Assembly: GCA_023381645.1 (NCBI GenBank)
Contig: JAMCRJ010000051.1
Location: 62,001-126,000 of the forward strand
Reading direction: 5' to 3'
DNA length: 64,000 bases
From: Gammaproteobacteria bacterium
GTDB taxonomy: Bacteria > Pseudomonadota > Gammaproteobacteria > Acidithiobacillales > Acidithiobacillaceae
Shown: positions 1 through 8,749 of the stretch, one piece after another
Layout: each line of letters opens with the position of its first letter
How positions within the stretch are numbered: the stretch's first letter is position 1
Notes under the pieces: generated by a model
Database searches by the model: none
Told to the model about the DNA's origin: nothing
The model's input: the letters and a program-made list of their open reading frames with translations, nothing else
Translations under genes and position numbers: made by a program

Positions 1-186
1 CGCCGGAAATGCGGTGCGCTCTTGCCGCACCTTTTCACCCTTACCGGCGCTTGCGCGCTTTGGCGGTATATTTTCTGTGGCACTTTCCGTAGGCTCACGC
101 CTCCCGGCCGTTAGCCGGCGCCTTGCCCTATGGAGCCCGGACTTTCCTCCCCGGATTGCTCCGCGGCGGTCGTCTGGCCCACTCCG
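1..186 (-). ncRNA. rnpB: RNase P RNA, 5' part (3' end outside window)
   Basis: This is the catalytic RNA of ribonuclease P, which trims tRNA 5' leaders. Read on the minus strand it carries the bacterial type A core: GAGGAAAGTCCGGGCTCC at about 135-155, then the GGAAAGTGCCACAGAAA and ACCGCC segments, then GGTAAGGGTGAAA and GGTGCGGTAAGAGC near the window start. These match the conserved order of E. coli M1 RNA. The 3' half lies beyond position 1. The 5' end is set at about 186 from the promoter spacing. Confidence 0.96.
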
Positions 187-192
187 TTGCGG

Positions 193-221
193 ATCATACG
201 CGTTTTGAAGGCTCCTGTCAG
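193..221 (-). promoter_or_regulatory. Sigma70-type promoter of rnpB
   Basis: On the minus strand CTGACA (221-216), a 17-base spacer and TATGAT (198-193) form a near-consensus promoter. The predicted start is about 7 bases downstream, which coincides with the expected 5' end of RNase P RNA. Confidence 0.8.
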
Positions 222-224
222 AAG

Positions 225-248
225 AAAAACGCGGAGCCGGATTCCGCG
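225..248 (-). terminator. Rho-independent terminator upstream of rnpB
   Basis: On the minus strand a perfect 6-bp stem (CGCGGA/TCCGCG, 7-base loop) is followed by TTTTT. The T-run ends four bases before the rnpB -35 box. It would stop transcripts arriving from the cca side, so it insulates the rnpB promoter. Confidence 0.7.
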
Positions 249-333
249 CACTATACTCCCTATGCTGGGTGCGTAGGTGTAGGTGGCGGCAGGACGCTGT
301 TCAGTGCGGGGCTGCGGAAAGGAGCGAAGTGAC

Positions 334-600
334 ATGATCAATGATAGTTTTCTCGACGAATCAAGGGAAGTGCCATCGACGACACCGATGGAACGGGTGG
401 TCGCCTGGTCCGTTTTCCGGAGCCGTGAGGAGGCGCGGAATCTGGTGGAGCACGTCTATCTCGCCCCAGGGCAAAGCCTCGTCGGTGGCCATGGGCAGGA
501 CAGTGTTGCGCCATACTGGTGGGTGGGAGTGCAGGTGCCGGACGTCAGCCATTGGGGGAACGCGACCGCGGTCCATAAACACGGTCGCCTCGGAGACTGA
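334..600 (+). CDS. Small hypothetical protein
   Basis: An 88-residue open frame that I do not recognise. In its favour, AAAGGAG lies nine bases before the ATG, a TATACT -10-like box lies at 252-257, and the third codon positions are mostly G or C as in the real genes here. The protein is soluble and tryptophan-rich toward the middle (YWWVGVQVPD), with no signal peptide or membrane segment. Its last 56 bases overlap the 3' end of cca on the other strand. A weaker open frame exists on the minus strand over the same stretch, so the call is tentative. Confidence 0.45.
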   Translation: MINDSFLDESREVPSTTPMERVVAWSVFRSREEARNLVEHVYLAPGQSLVGGHGQDSVAPYWWVGVQVPDVSHWGNATAVHKHGRLGD

Positions 601-1915
601 GTTCGGGCAGGCGTCGGCGCAGTTCCGCCATGAGGCGCTCGCGATCATGGCAAGCACCCACCACCTGCAGTTCGTGGGCAAGGGCCAGCGCCTTGCCCAA
701 CTGCGGTCCGGGGGGGAGTCCCAGCGCCATCAGGTCAGGCCCCTTCAGCAATGGTTTTGGCAGACGGGGCCAGGCATTCATCTCCTGCCAGAGCCTGCGG
801 GCGGTATCTATGGCCGGTGGGTGCTCCCTGCCTGCCCCGCGCGCGTCCGCCAGGGCGACATCCAGCAGTAAGGAGAGGTCAGGAACCTGCAGCGCAAGGT
901 GGGCATAGGCAGCGCGCCCGGCGCCATCGCGGTACAGGGCGTAGGGAGCGCCGTGCCAGCGAATGATCGGCAGTATCTGACGGCTGAGGTGTGTGCCCGG
1001 AAAATAGCGGCCCAGAAAAGACTCGGCGGCGGTGCGTGCTTGTTCATGCCCGAAGGCGCGCCAGCGACCCTGAGGGTCGCGCCGGGTGGTGCTGGCTTTG
1101 CCGAGATCGTGCAGCAGGGCGCCGAGCATGAGGATGATATCGCGCGACCGGTCGCCGCTGCGTAGTTGGCCGGCAGCAGCCAGTACTCGCCCCGTATGTA
1201 TCCATACGTCGCCTTCCGGGTGGGCATCGGGACGCTGGGGTACGGCCTGCAGGGCATGGAGTTCGGGGAATCGGGTGACAGCGCCGGTAAGGGCGAGACT
1301 ATCCCATGCCCGGATCAAGTGCTGGCCGCGCAGAAGCAGCGACTCCCACTCCTTGCGCAGACGTTCTCCAGGGACTTGCTGCAGGCGGGGCGCCAGTTGG
1401 CGGCAGAGGGTGGCAGTCCGGGCTTCGATGGAAAATCCGAGCTGGCCCGCCAGTCGGGCGGCGCGGAAAACGCGCAGGGGGTCCTCGCCGAAACTGTCCA
1501 CCGACACCACGCGCAGCCGCCGGGCGTGGAGGTCGTCCACACCGCCAAAGTGGTCCAGCAGACGCTGCGTCCGCCAGTCCCAGACCAGGGCGTTGACCGA
1601 AAAATCCCGCCGCTGCGCGGCGATCTCCCAGGGCAGGTGGGGGTCGATATGCCCGCCCTGGGCCTGGGGTAGGGCAATCTCCGCACCCGCTACCACCCAC
1701 ACTGCACAGCGGCCGCCTACCCGATGAGCGCCAAAAGGCATCAGACACTCGCCCAGGCGTGTCTCGCTCAACCCGTGAATTTCCAGATCCCAGTCGTGGG
1801 CGGCCAGACCCAGCAGGGCATCCCGCGGCGTGCCGCCCACCACCAGGACTTCTGCTCCGGCCCGCTGCAGTGCCGTGAGAACCGGTGTCAGCGCGGCAGG
1901 TGGTTCGAGGAGCAT
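545..1915 (-). CDS. cca: CCA-adding tRNA nucleotidyltransferase with HD domain
   Basis: This 456-residue enzyme adds or repairs the 3' CCA of tRNAs. It has the class II nucleotidyltransferase signature: GGTPRDALLG at about 27-36, the metal-binding DxD in DWDLEIHG, RRDFSVNAL at about 103 and EDPLRVFRAARLA at about 145. A metal-dependent HD phosphohydrolase region follows (LLHDLGK near 270), as in the proteobacterial bifunctional form. A poly(A) polymerase of the same superfamily is the main alternative, but the HD domain favours Cca. It is the last gene of an sspA-fadD-cca run, five bases after the acyl-CoA ligase stop. Confidence 0.88.
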   Translation of the reverse strand: MLLEPPAALTPVLTALQRAGAEVLVVGGTPRDALLGLAAHDWDLEIHGLSETRLGECLMPFGAHRVGGRCAVWVVAGAEIALPQAQGGHIDPHLPWEIAAQRRDFSVNALVWDWRTQRLLDHFGGVDDLHARRLRVVSVDSFGEDPLRVFRAARLAGQLGFSIEARTATLCRQLAPRLQQVPGERLRKEWESLLLRGQHLIRAWDSLALTGAVTRFPELHALQAVPQRPDAHPEGDVWIHTGRVLAAAGQLRSGDRSRDIILMLGALLHDLGKASTTRRDPQGRWRAFGHEQARTAAESFLGRYFPGTHLSRQILPIIRWHGAPYALYRDGAGRAAYAHLALQVPDLSLLLDVALADARGAGREHPPAIDTARRLWQEMNAWPRLPKPLLKGPDLMALGLPPGPQLGKALALAHELQVVGACHDRERLMAELRRRLPELSLRGDRVYGPRSRSPNG

Positions 1916-1920
1916 GGTGA

Positions 1921-3663
1921 TCAGCCCTTGCCGCTGCCCATTTGCGTCAGCAGAGCCGCGTAATGCTCGGCGACGACGCGCCGTTTCACTTTGAGGGTGG
2001 GTGTCAGTTCGCCGTTGGTTTCACTCAGTGCTTCCGGCAGCAGAGCGAAACGCTTCACCTGTTCATGGGAGGGCAGGTCGGCGAGGGCGGTCGCGATGGC
2101 CTTATGGATGGCCTTGCGGGTGGCGGCTTCATCCGCGTGGTCACCGACACGCGCTTTGAGGACCTCCTGATTGGGAAAGATGAGCGCCACAAGATAGGGC
2201 ATTCGGTCACCGAAGACGACGGCCTGTTCGATCAGCGCTTGTGCCATCAGCCGCATCTCGATTTTTTGCGGCGGGATATTCTCGCCGGCGGAGTTGACGA
2301 TCAGGTCTTTCTTGCGGTCGCTGATCCGCAGGTAACCGTCCGGGTCCAGATTGCCCACGTCACCGGTGTGCAACCAGCCGTCTGCCAGTGCCTCGCCCGT
2401 CGCGCTCTCGTTGTTCCAGTAGCCCAGCATGACGGAAGGGCCGCGCACCAGGATTTCGCCATCCGCGGCCATACGTCCCTCAAGATTGGGCAGGAACCGC
2501 CCCACGGTTCCCGGATGAATGGCTTCCAGCGGATTGGCGGCGATCACCGGACTCGCTTCGGTCATGCCGTACCCTTCAACAATGGGCAATCCCAGGTCAA
2601 CGAAGAAGCGGGTGATCCCGGCGTCCAGCGGCGCGCCGCCGGAGACGAAAAAGCGCAGGCGCCCACCCAGTTTCCTGCGGAGACTGCGGATCAGCAGGCG
2701 GCGGGTAAGGGAACGTTGCCAGCGCGTCGCTGGAAGTCCCTGCGGATCGAGCCCCGCTCCCCGGCGCAGAAAACGTCCGAGCAGGCCCGGTCGGTCTTCG
2801 ATACCTCGTCGTACCCGGCCATAGAGTAGTTGAAAAACGCGCGGCACTGCGACCACTATGTCCGGATGAGACGTTGCCATGTCGCGGAGGACGGTGTCCG
2901 GGCGCTCCGCGTAGGCCACTTCCAGGCCCAGCAGGTAGGCGCCGAAATGCCCGGTACCGCGTTCAAAGACATGGGACAGAGGCAGTATGGAAAGCAGGCG
3001 TTGTCCAACATGTAACGGTACCAGCGGCAGAAAGCCTTGGATGTTGCTGAGGATGTTGCTGTGGCTGAGCATGACGCCCTTGGGCCAACCCGTCGTCCCG
3101 GAAGTGTAGACGATGGTTGCGATTTGCTGGCGCTGCAAGGCCGTTAGATGTTCTTCCAGCTCGCCATCCGGTACGGTTGCTCCCTCGTTCTCCAGTGACG
3201 CCCAATGGCGCAGGCAGGCGTTCTGCGCGGCCGTCGCATCGCGCAGCAGGATACGGTCATCGGCCACGCCCCAGCCCCCCTCGCCCCCCAGTCGTTGCCA
3301 CTCCTCGGCACCTTCCAGCAGCATCAACCCGGCGCCGCTGTCACCCAGCACAAAGTGAATTTCGCGCGGGCTGAATGTCGGGTAGAGAGGGACGGTAATG
3401 GCGCCGACGCTGAGGATGGCAAAATCCATGATGGCCCAGTCCACGGAGTTGGGGGCCATCAGAATGACCCGCTCGCCCCGGCGCACCCCCAGGTGCAGAA
3501 GCCCCCGTGCCCGCGCCCGTACATGTCCGGCGAAGGCTGCTGCGGTCATCGGCTGAAAACCATCGCCCTGTCGTTGCAGGGCGATGGTCCTGCCTGGAGC
3601 GCGGGCACAGCGTGCGAAGAGACCCTCCGGCAGGCTCTGGAATTGGCCGAGATCGATATTCAT
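1921..3663 (-). CDS. Long-chain acyl-CoA synthetase / AMP-dependent ligase
   Basis: A 580-residue ANL-family ligase that activates a carboxylic acid as an acyl-adenylate and transfers it to CoA. It shows the ATP loop TSGTTGWPKG at about 187-196, the YGMTEAS motif in the middle, HTGDVG, and the ISDRKKD hinge followed by NSAGENI, which is typical of long-chain acyl-CoA (FadD/FAA) ligases. It has no transmembrane anchor. The start ATG lies one base after the sspA stop codon, so the two are co-transcribed. The substrate is not readable from sequence; fatty acids are the family default. Confidence 0.85.
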   Translation of the reverse strand: MNIDLGQFQSLPEGLFARCARAPGRTIALQRQGDGFQPMTAAAFAGHVRARARGLLHLGVRRGERVILMAPNSVDWAIMDFAILSVGAITVPLYPTFSPREIHFVLGDSGAGLMLLEGAEEWQRLGGEGGWGVADDRILLRDATAAQNACLRHWASLENEGATVPDGELEEHLTALQRQQIATIVYTSGTTGWPKGVMLSHSNILSNIQGFLPLVPLHVGQRLLSILPLSHVFERGTGHFGAYLLGLEVAYAERPDTVLRDMATSHPDIVVAVPRVFQLLYGRVRRGIEDRPGLLGRFLRRGAGLDPQGLPATRWQRSLTRRLLIRSLRRKLGGRLRFFVSGGAPLDAGITRFFVDLGLPIVEGYGMTEASPVIAANPLEAIHPGTVGRFLPNLEGRMAADGEILVRGPSVMLGYWNNESATGEALADGWLHTGDVGNLDPDGYLRISDRKKDLIVNSAGENIPPQKIEMRLMAQALIEQAVVFGDRMPYLVALIFPNQEVLKARVGDHADEAATRKAIHKAIATALADLPSHEQVKRFALLPEALSETNGELTPTLKVKRRVVAEHYAALLTQMGSGKG

Positions 3664-3664
3664 A

Positions 3665-4285
3665 TCAGCGCATGGCCTTCTCGGCAGGCGTCAGGCTGCG
3701 CTTGAAGCTCTCCATGCTGAAGATGCGATCCATATAATTCTGGGTGGCACGGGCTGCGGCAGGCAGAGAGATGTCCAGTACTGGCATGCGCCACAGGAGC
3801 GGGGCGATAGCACAGTCGAGTACCGAAAGGTCATCACCAAAGAGGTAACGCTGCTGGCTGAAGATGCTGTTCAGCCCGGCGAGCGTGCTGCGAATCTGCT
3901 CCTTGGCAGTTTTGATCTGCTCGGCACCGTAGCCGGGCTGAAAAAGCGGTGCGAACCAGTCACGGTCGAAACGCAGGAGACCCAGGCGCACCTTGGCACG
4001 GGATATGGGGTCTACCGGAATCAGTGGCGGATGGGGGAATCGCTCGTCAAGGTACTCCATGATCAGGACCGATTCGTGAATGGCCAGATCGCGATCCACC
4101 AGGGTCGGCACCTGGTTGTAGGGGTTGAGTTCCGCAAGGTCTTCGGGCCGGTTGCCGAGGTCGACGTCAATGATCTGATATTCCATAGCCTTCTCTTCCA
4201 GCACGAAACGCACACGGTGCGCGAAGACACAATCGTTGCTGGAGTAGAGCGTCATGAGGGTTTTTTTGCTGCTGGGGGTCGCCAT
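3665..4285 (-). CDS. sspA: Stringent starvation protein A
   Basis: A 206-residue glutathione S-transferase-fold protein that binds RNA polymerase and shifts transcription under starvation or acid stress. It keeps the SspA-type N-terminus (MTLYSS), the cis-proline VPTLVDR segment, and MEYLDERFPHPPL, a signature of SspA rather than of catalytic GSTs. I start it at the ATG at 4285, with AAGGA eight bases upstream. The longer frame reaching 4432 adds residues with no SspA counterpart. No sspB follows; fadD and cca do, which is unusual company. Confidence 0.9.
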   Translation of the reverse strand: MATPSSKKTLMTLYSSNDCVFAHRVRFVLEEKAMEYQIIDVDLGNRPEDLAELNPYNQVPTLVDRDLAIHESVLIMEYLDERFPHPPLIPVDPISRAKVRLGLLRFDRDWFAPLFQPGYGAEQIKTAKEQIRSTLAGLNSIFSQQRYLFGDDLSVLDCAIAPLLWRMPVLDISLPAAARATQNYMDRIFSMESFKRSLTPAEKAMR

Positions 4286-4449
4286 GATCTGTGTCCTTGT
4301 ATCGGGAGAAGCCTGGTTACGATGCGACGGCCATTGAGCGATCGCGCGTCCGGCAATTATACATAACCGGATGCGCCTTTGGGTGATTACCGCAGCGACC
4401 GGCGGGAAAAAAGCTTCTATGGTATGTGTCAATAAATCTCAACGGAATA

Positions 4450-4478
4450 TTGTCAAGGCTGACCGGCCCCTGTAAACT
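4450..4478 (+). promoter_or_regulatory. Upstream lpxC promoter candidate (P1)
   Basis: TTGTCA, a 17-base spacer and TAAACT form a good sigma70-type promoter about 100 bases before the lpxC start codon. Confidence 0.6.
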
Positions 4479-4480
4479 GC

Positions 4481-4496
4481 CTGACCAGCCGGTCAG
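4481..4496. promoter_or_regulatory. Operator-like palindrome upstream of lpxC
   Basis: CTGACC-AGCC-GGTCAG is a perfect inverted repeat with 6-base arms, just downstream of the P1 -10 box and just before the second promoter. A related TGACC-N4-GGTC element precedes the tetR gene at 37524-37536. The spacing resembles sites of TetR-family regulators such as RutR (TGACCA-N2-TGGTCA). Confidence 0.5.
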
Positions 4497-4525
4497 TTGT
4501 ATAGAGACAACAAACGTTGTAAAGT
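4497..4525 (+). promoter_or_regulatory. Downstream lpxC promoter candidate (P2)
   Basis: TTGTAT, a 17-base spacer and TAAAGT form a second sigma70-like promoter abutting the palindrome. The predicted start is about 50 bases before lpxC. Confidence 0.5.
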
Positions 4526-4579
4526 GGAGATACTCATTCAGTGGGAGGGCGATCCCTCAGGTCGCGGAAGAAGGCTATG

Positions 4580-5491
4580 ATGCGTCAGCGTACACTTAAA
4601 AACATGATCTGGGGTACAGGAATCGGTTTGCACAGTGGCAAGAAGGTCTACATCGGCCTGCGCCCGGCACCTGTAAATACCGGGATCGTATTTCACCGCA
4701 GCGATATCGAAGGTGGCGCCTGGATCAAAGCGGATCCGCTCCATGTGGTGGATACCCGACTTTCCACCAATATCGGTGATGGCCATATCCGGGTTGGCAC
4801 CGTTGAACACCTGATGTCGGCCTTGGCGGGTCTTGGTATCGATAATGCCTATGTGGATCTCGATGGGCCCGAAGTGCCTATCATGGACGGTAGCGCCGCG
4901 CCCTTCGTATTCCTCATCCAGTGCGCGGGGATTGAAGAGCAGAATGCCCCGAAGCGATTCATCCGCATCACCAAACCGCTCAAGGCGGAAGATGGCGACC
5001 GCTGGGTACAACTGGAGCCATTCGAAGGCTTCAAGGTAAGTTTCGCCATTGATTTCGACCATCCGGTGATGAAAAACGGCGGTCAGGAGGTGACGGTGGA
5101 CTTCGCCCGCACTTCTTACCTCAAGGAGGTGGCCCGTGCGCGAACCTTCGGCTTCATGCGCGAAGTCGAAGCGTTGCGGCGGATGGGTCTGGCCCTCGGC
5201 GGCAATCTGGACAACGCTATCGTGGTCGACGATTACCGTGTGCTCAACGAAGAAGGGCTGCGCTACACCAATGAGTTCGTGCGCCATAAGGTGCTGGATT
5301 CCATAGGCGACCTCTATCTGCTCGGGCATCCGCTGGTCGGCCATTTTTCCGGGCACAAGGCCGGACACGCCCTCAACAACAGTCTACTGCGGTCGCTGCT
5401 TCTCCGTCAGGACGCCTGGGAGTTTGTGGATTACGCCGAGCGGCGTGCGCCATTTTCCTTTGCCGACACCTTGGTGACGGCTTCCGCCTGA
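4580..5491 (+). CDS. lpxC: UDP-3-O-acyl-N-acetylglucosamine deacetylase
   Basis: This zinc amidase catalyses the first committed step of lipid A synthesis. Its 303 residues match the usual length (305 in E. coli). The zinc ligands are visible: His in [10 protein letters not shown], and His and Asp in [14 protein letters not shown], with the catalytic histidine in [11 protein letters not shown]. The start is taken as the second of two adjacent ATGs (4577 and 4580), giving the usual MRQRTLKN and a better distance to AAGAAGG. Two promoters and a palindrome precede it. ftsZ is not in view. Its 3' end overlaps the opposite-strand dciA by 61 bases. Confidence 0.96.
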   Translation: MRQRTLKNMIWGTGIGLHSGKKVYIGLRPAPVNTGIVFHRSDIEGGAWIKADPLHVVDTRLSTNIGDGHIRVGTVEHLMSALAGLGIDNAYVDLDGPEVPIMDGSAAPFVFLIQCAGIEEQNAPKRFIRITKPLKAEDGDRWVQLEPFEGFKVSFAIDFDHPVMKNGGQEVTVDFARTSYLKEVARARTFGFMREVEALRRMGLALGGNLDNAIVVDDYRVLNEEGLRYTNEFVRHKVLDSIGDLYLLGHPLVGHFSGHKAGHALNNSLLRSLLLRQDAWEFVDYAERRAPFSFADTLVTASA

Positions 5492-5943
5492 AGACGGTCC
5501 ATGGTGTTGGCCAGGCGCTGCAGGGCGGCGGCGATGGCTTGTGGCACCTGCCCGGTCACGGCCCGCAGCGCTTCTGGTGCCTCTGCTGAAATCTGAGGCG
5601 CCCGCTGAATTCCTGCGGGCGGCGGCGGCCGGTATGACCAGGGCCGGACCGCGGCGACGATTTGCCGCGCCGACGTTTCCGGGAAACGGGTATTCCATCG
5701 TTTCAGTATTTTTTTTTCATTTCTTCGCAGCCAGGAAATCCATACCGGGCTCTGACAGAGTACGCTCAGAACCCCCCCGGACCAGTCAACCAGCCAAGTC
5801 TGGTCCTGCGCTTCCAGTGCGAGTAATCCGTTCCAGTCGACCTGACGCTCGCGCAATAGCGCTCCGCGACGGCAGACCTCTGCGATGGGTCCGGAAGACC
5901 CTTGCGTCATGGTGCGCCAGGCGCGCCACCGTTTATCATCCAT
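5431..5943 (-). CDS. dciA: DUF721/DciA-like helicase-loader protein
   Basis: A 170-residue protein of the DUF721 type. The recognisable part is the basic/aromatic core with [25 protein letters not shown] followed by a long basic helix region. DciA is the ancestral loader of the replicative helicase DnaB in bacteria lacking DnaC. The location between lpxC and secA on the opposite strand is common for this family in gammaproteobacteria and supports the call. The C-terminal 60 residues look like a proline linker plus a predicted helix. Family assignment is by pattern and context; the overall sequence is divergent. Confidence 0.6.
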   Translation of the reverse strand: MDDKRWRAWRTMTQGSSGPIAEVCRRGALLRERQVDWNGLLALEAQDQTWLVDWSGGVLSVLCQSPVWISWLRRNEKKILKRWNTRFPETSARQIVAAVRPWSYRPPPPAGIQRAPQISAEAPEALRAVTGQVPQAIAAALQRLANTMDRLQAEAVTKVSAKENGARRSA

Positions 5944-5995
5944 AGGCTTTCATGCTACCCTGCTCGATATTTTTTACTAGGTTCATGTACTCATC

Positions 5996-8740
5996 ATGTT
6001 TGGAACTATCATCCGCCATGTCGTCGGCAGTCGCAATGACCGACTGATCAAGAAGGCCCGTGCCATTGTGGCGCAGGTCAACGCCCTGGAAGACCGCTTC
6101 AAGGCCATGGACGACGCGACCCTTGCTGCGCAGACCGCGATCTTCCGGGAACGGGTGGCCCGGGGTGAACCGCTCGATGCCCTGTTGCCCGAGGCATTCG
6201 CCGTGGTGCGTGAGGTGAGCCGGCGGGTAATGGGCATGCGCCAGTACGATGTGCAGATCATCGGTGGTTACATGCTCCATGAGGGTAAAATTGCGGAGAT
6301 GCGCACTGGTGAGGGCAAGACCCTTGTTGCAACCTTGCCGGCCTACCTCAACGCCCTGCAGGGTAAAGGCGTGCATGTGGTGACGGTCAATGACTATCTG
6401 GCCAGCCGCGATGCCCAGTGGGTCGGCAAGATTCACCGCTTTCTGGGTCTGAGCGTGGGGACCATCATCTCGGACCTGTCCAGTGAGGAGCGCCGCGCCG
6501 CCTATGCGGCCGACATCACCTACGGCACCAATAACGAGTTCGGTTTCGATTATCTGCGGGACAACATGGCGTTTTCTCCGGCCGATCGGGTACAGCGTGG
6601 CCTGCACTACGCCATCATCGACGAGGTGGATTCCATCCTGATCGACGAGGCGCGTACCCCGCTCATCATCAGTGGTCCCACTGAAGAAAATACCGACCTT
6701 TACTACCGGGTGGACAAACTCGTCGGGAGTTTTGTCGTCGATGAGGACTACACGGTCGATGAAAAGGCCCGGCAGGTCCTGCTTACGGAGGAGGGGATCG
6801 AAAAGGCGGAACGCCTGATGGCGGAAAGCGGCCTGCTGGTTGACGGCGACCTCTACGATCTGGCCAACGTCACCCTGGTCCATCACCTCAACCAGGCGTT
6901 GCGGGCCCATGTGATCTACCGGCGGGAGACGGATTATATCGTTCGCGACGGAGAGGTCTGTATCGTCGACGAATTCACCGGACGTATGATGTCCGGGCGG
7001 CGCTGGTCTGATGGCCTGCATCAGGCGGTGGAAGCCAAGGAAGGGGTAGCGGTGCAGAATGAGAACCAGACCCTGGCCTCCATCACCTTTCAGAATTATT
7101 TCCGCATGTACGAAAAACTGTCGGGCATGACCGGGACTGCGGACACAGAAGCATTTGAACTGAATCAGATTTACGGCCTGGAAGTGGTGATCATACCGAC
7201 TCACAGGCCGGTGAGTCGGACGGATTTCGCCGATCTCATCTACCGGACCGGTCAGGAAAAGTGGAAAGCGATAGTGGAAGATATCCGCGACTGTCAACGG
7301 CGTGGGCAGCCGGTACTGGTGGGCACCACCTCTATCGAACACAACGAGTTTCTGTCTCATCTGCTCAAGCATGCGCGAGTTTCCCATGAAGTGCTGAATG
7401 CCAAACAGCATCAGCGCGAGGCGGAAATCATTGCCCAGGCGGGCACGCCGGGGGCGGTGACCATCGCCACCAACATGGCAGGACGGGGTACCGACATCGT
7501 GCTGGGCGGCAATGTCGGCCATCAGGTGGATATGGTGCTGGCCAATCCGGATCTGGAAGAGGATGAAAAAACCCGGCGGATCGAGTCCGTCAAGAGCGGT
7601 TGGCAGGGGCTGCATGACGCGGCGATAGCGGCGGGCGGATTACATATCATCGGTACCGAACGTCATGAATCGCGGCGGATAGACAACCAGTTGCGCGGGC
7701 GGTCCGGCCGCCAGGGCGACCCCGGCACCACCCGTTTCTACCTTTCCCTGGATGACCCCCTGATGCGCATTTTCGGCAGCGACCGACTGAGCGGCCTGAT
7801 GCAGAAGCTGGGCATGAAGGAGGGGGAGGCGATCGAGCATCCCTGGGTGACCAAGTCCATCGAGAATGCCCAGCGCAAAGTGGAAAGCCGCAACTTCGAT
7901 ATCCGCAAACAATTGCTGGAATACGACGACGTGGCCAATGAGCAGCGCCGGATCATCTATCAGCAGCGCAACGCCTTCATGGATGCCGATGACGTCGGTG
8001 CGGAAATCAGGGCGTTGCGCGACGATGTTCTGGACGCAGTGCTGGCCGCCACGGCGCCTGAAGGCGTTATGGAAGAGCGCTGGGATCTGCCAGGCCTGGA
8101 AGCGGCCCTGGAGCGGATTTTTGGCCTGCAGGTCCCGGTCGGGCAATGGCTGGAGCAGGATAAGGGCCTCACTCACGCGGCGCTACGTGAGCGGATCATG
8201 GAGATGGTGTTATCCGCTTACGCGACCAAAGAGTCTCTCATGGGCAGCGAGATGGCCCGTCACTTCGAAAAGTCCATCCTGCTGCAGGTCCTGGACAGCC
8301 AGTGGAAGGACCATCTGGCGAGCATGGACCATCTCCGCGAAGGCATTCACCTGCGTGGATATGCTCAGAAGAATCCCAAACAGGAGTACAAGCGGGAGTC
8401 TCTGATCATGTTCAACGCCATGCTCGATCAGTTGCGCGAAGAAGTGGTCAGCACCCTCTCGCGCTTGCATGTGAGTCCGGCTCCGGCAGAGCCGCTGGAT
8501 TGGGACGCCATCGCCCGCGCCGCCCAGCCTCGGCATTTGCAGTTTTCCCATCCGGATTTTGCATTGGCGGCGGCACCGCTTGTCGAGGATGCCGGTCTTG
8601 CACTGACGGGGCTGGGTGTCACTGGTGAACAGGAGGCCGGTCACAGCCCCGCGATCAGTGACGACAAGGTGGGCCGGAATCAGCCGTGCCCTTGCGGTTC
8701 CGGCAAAAAGTACAAGCATTGTCACGGGCGCCTGCAATAA
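5996..8740 (+). CDS. secA: Preprotein translocase ATPase
   Basis: SecA drives Sec-dependent secretion through SecYEG. The 914 residues hold every landmark: Walker A MRTGEGKT at about 102-109, the [13 protein letters not shown]alker B segment, NMAGRGTDI in the second motor domain, and the C-terminal zinc motif [14 protein letters not shown] that binds SecB and phospholipid. The start is the ATG at 5996 giving MFGTIIRH. A weak TAGG precedes it and no clear promoter is visible in the 52-base gap. argJ follows after nine bases. Confidence 0.97.
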   Translation: MFGTIIRHVVGSRNDRLIKKARAIVAQVNALEDRFKAMDDATLAAQTAIFRERVARGEPLDALLPEAFAVVREVSRRVMGMRQYDVQIIGGYMLHEGKIAEMRTGEGKTLVATLPAYLNALQGKGVHVVTVNDYLASRDAQWVGKIHRFLGLSVGTIISDLSSEERRAAYAADITYGTNNEFGFDYLRDNMAFSPADRVQRGLHYAIIDEVDSILIDEARTPLIISGPTEENTDLYYRVDKLVGSFVVDEDYTVDEKARQVLLTEEGIEKAERLMAESGLLVDGDLYDLANVTLVHHLNQALRAHVIYRRETDYIVRDGEVCIVDEFTGRMMSGRRWSDGLHQAVEAKEGVAVQNENQTLASITFQNYFRMYEKLSGMTGTADTEAFELNQIYGLEVVIIPTHRPVSRTDFADLIYRTGQEKWKAIVEDIRDCQRRGQPVLVGTTSIEHNEFLSHLLKHARVSHEVLNAKQHQREAEIIAQAGTPGAVTIATNMAGRGTDIVLGGNVGHQVDMVLANPDLEEDEKTRRIESVKSGWQGLHDAAIAAGGLHIIGTERHESRRIDNQLRGRSGRQGDPGTTRFYLSLDDPLMRIFGSDRLSGLMQKLGMKEGEAIEHPWVTKSIENAQRKVESRNFDIRKQLLEYDDVANEQRRIIYQQRNAFMDADDVGAEIRALRDDVLDAVLAATAPEGVMEERWDLPGLEAALERIFGLQVPVGQWLEQDKGLTHAALRERIMEMVLSAYATKESLMGSEMARHFEKSILLQVLDSQWKDHLASMDHLREGIHLRGYAQKNPKQEYKRESLIMFNAMLDQLREEVVSTLSRLHVSPAPAEPLDWDAIARAAQPRHLQFSHPDFALAAAPLVEDAGLALTGLGVTGEQEAGHSPAISDDKVGRNQPCPCGSGKKYKHCHGRLQ

Positions 8741-8749
8741 GGAAAGCGT

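Noticed and set aside
5936..7615. A 559-codon open frame antisense to secA
   Set aside because: It is the shadow of a GC-rich gene; the protein has no known motif, and secA in the other frame is complete and conserved.
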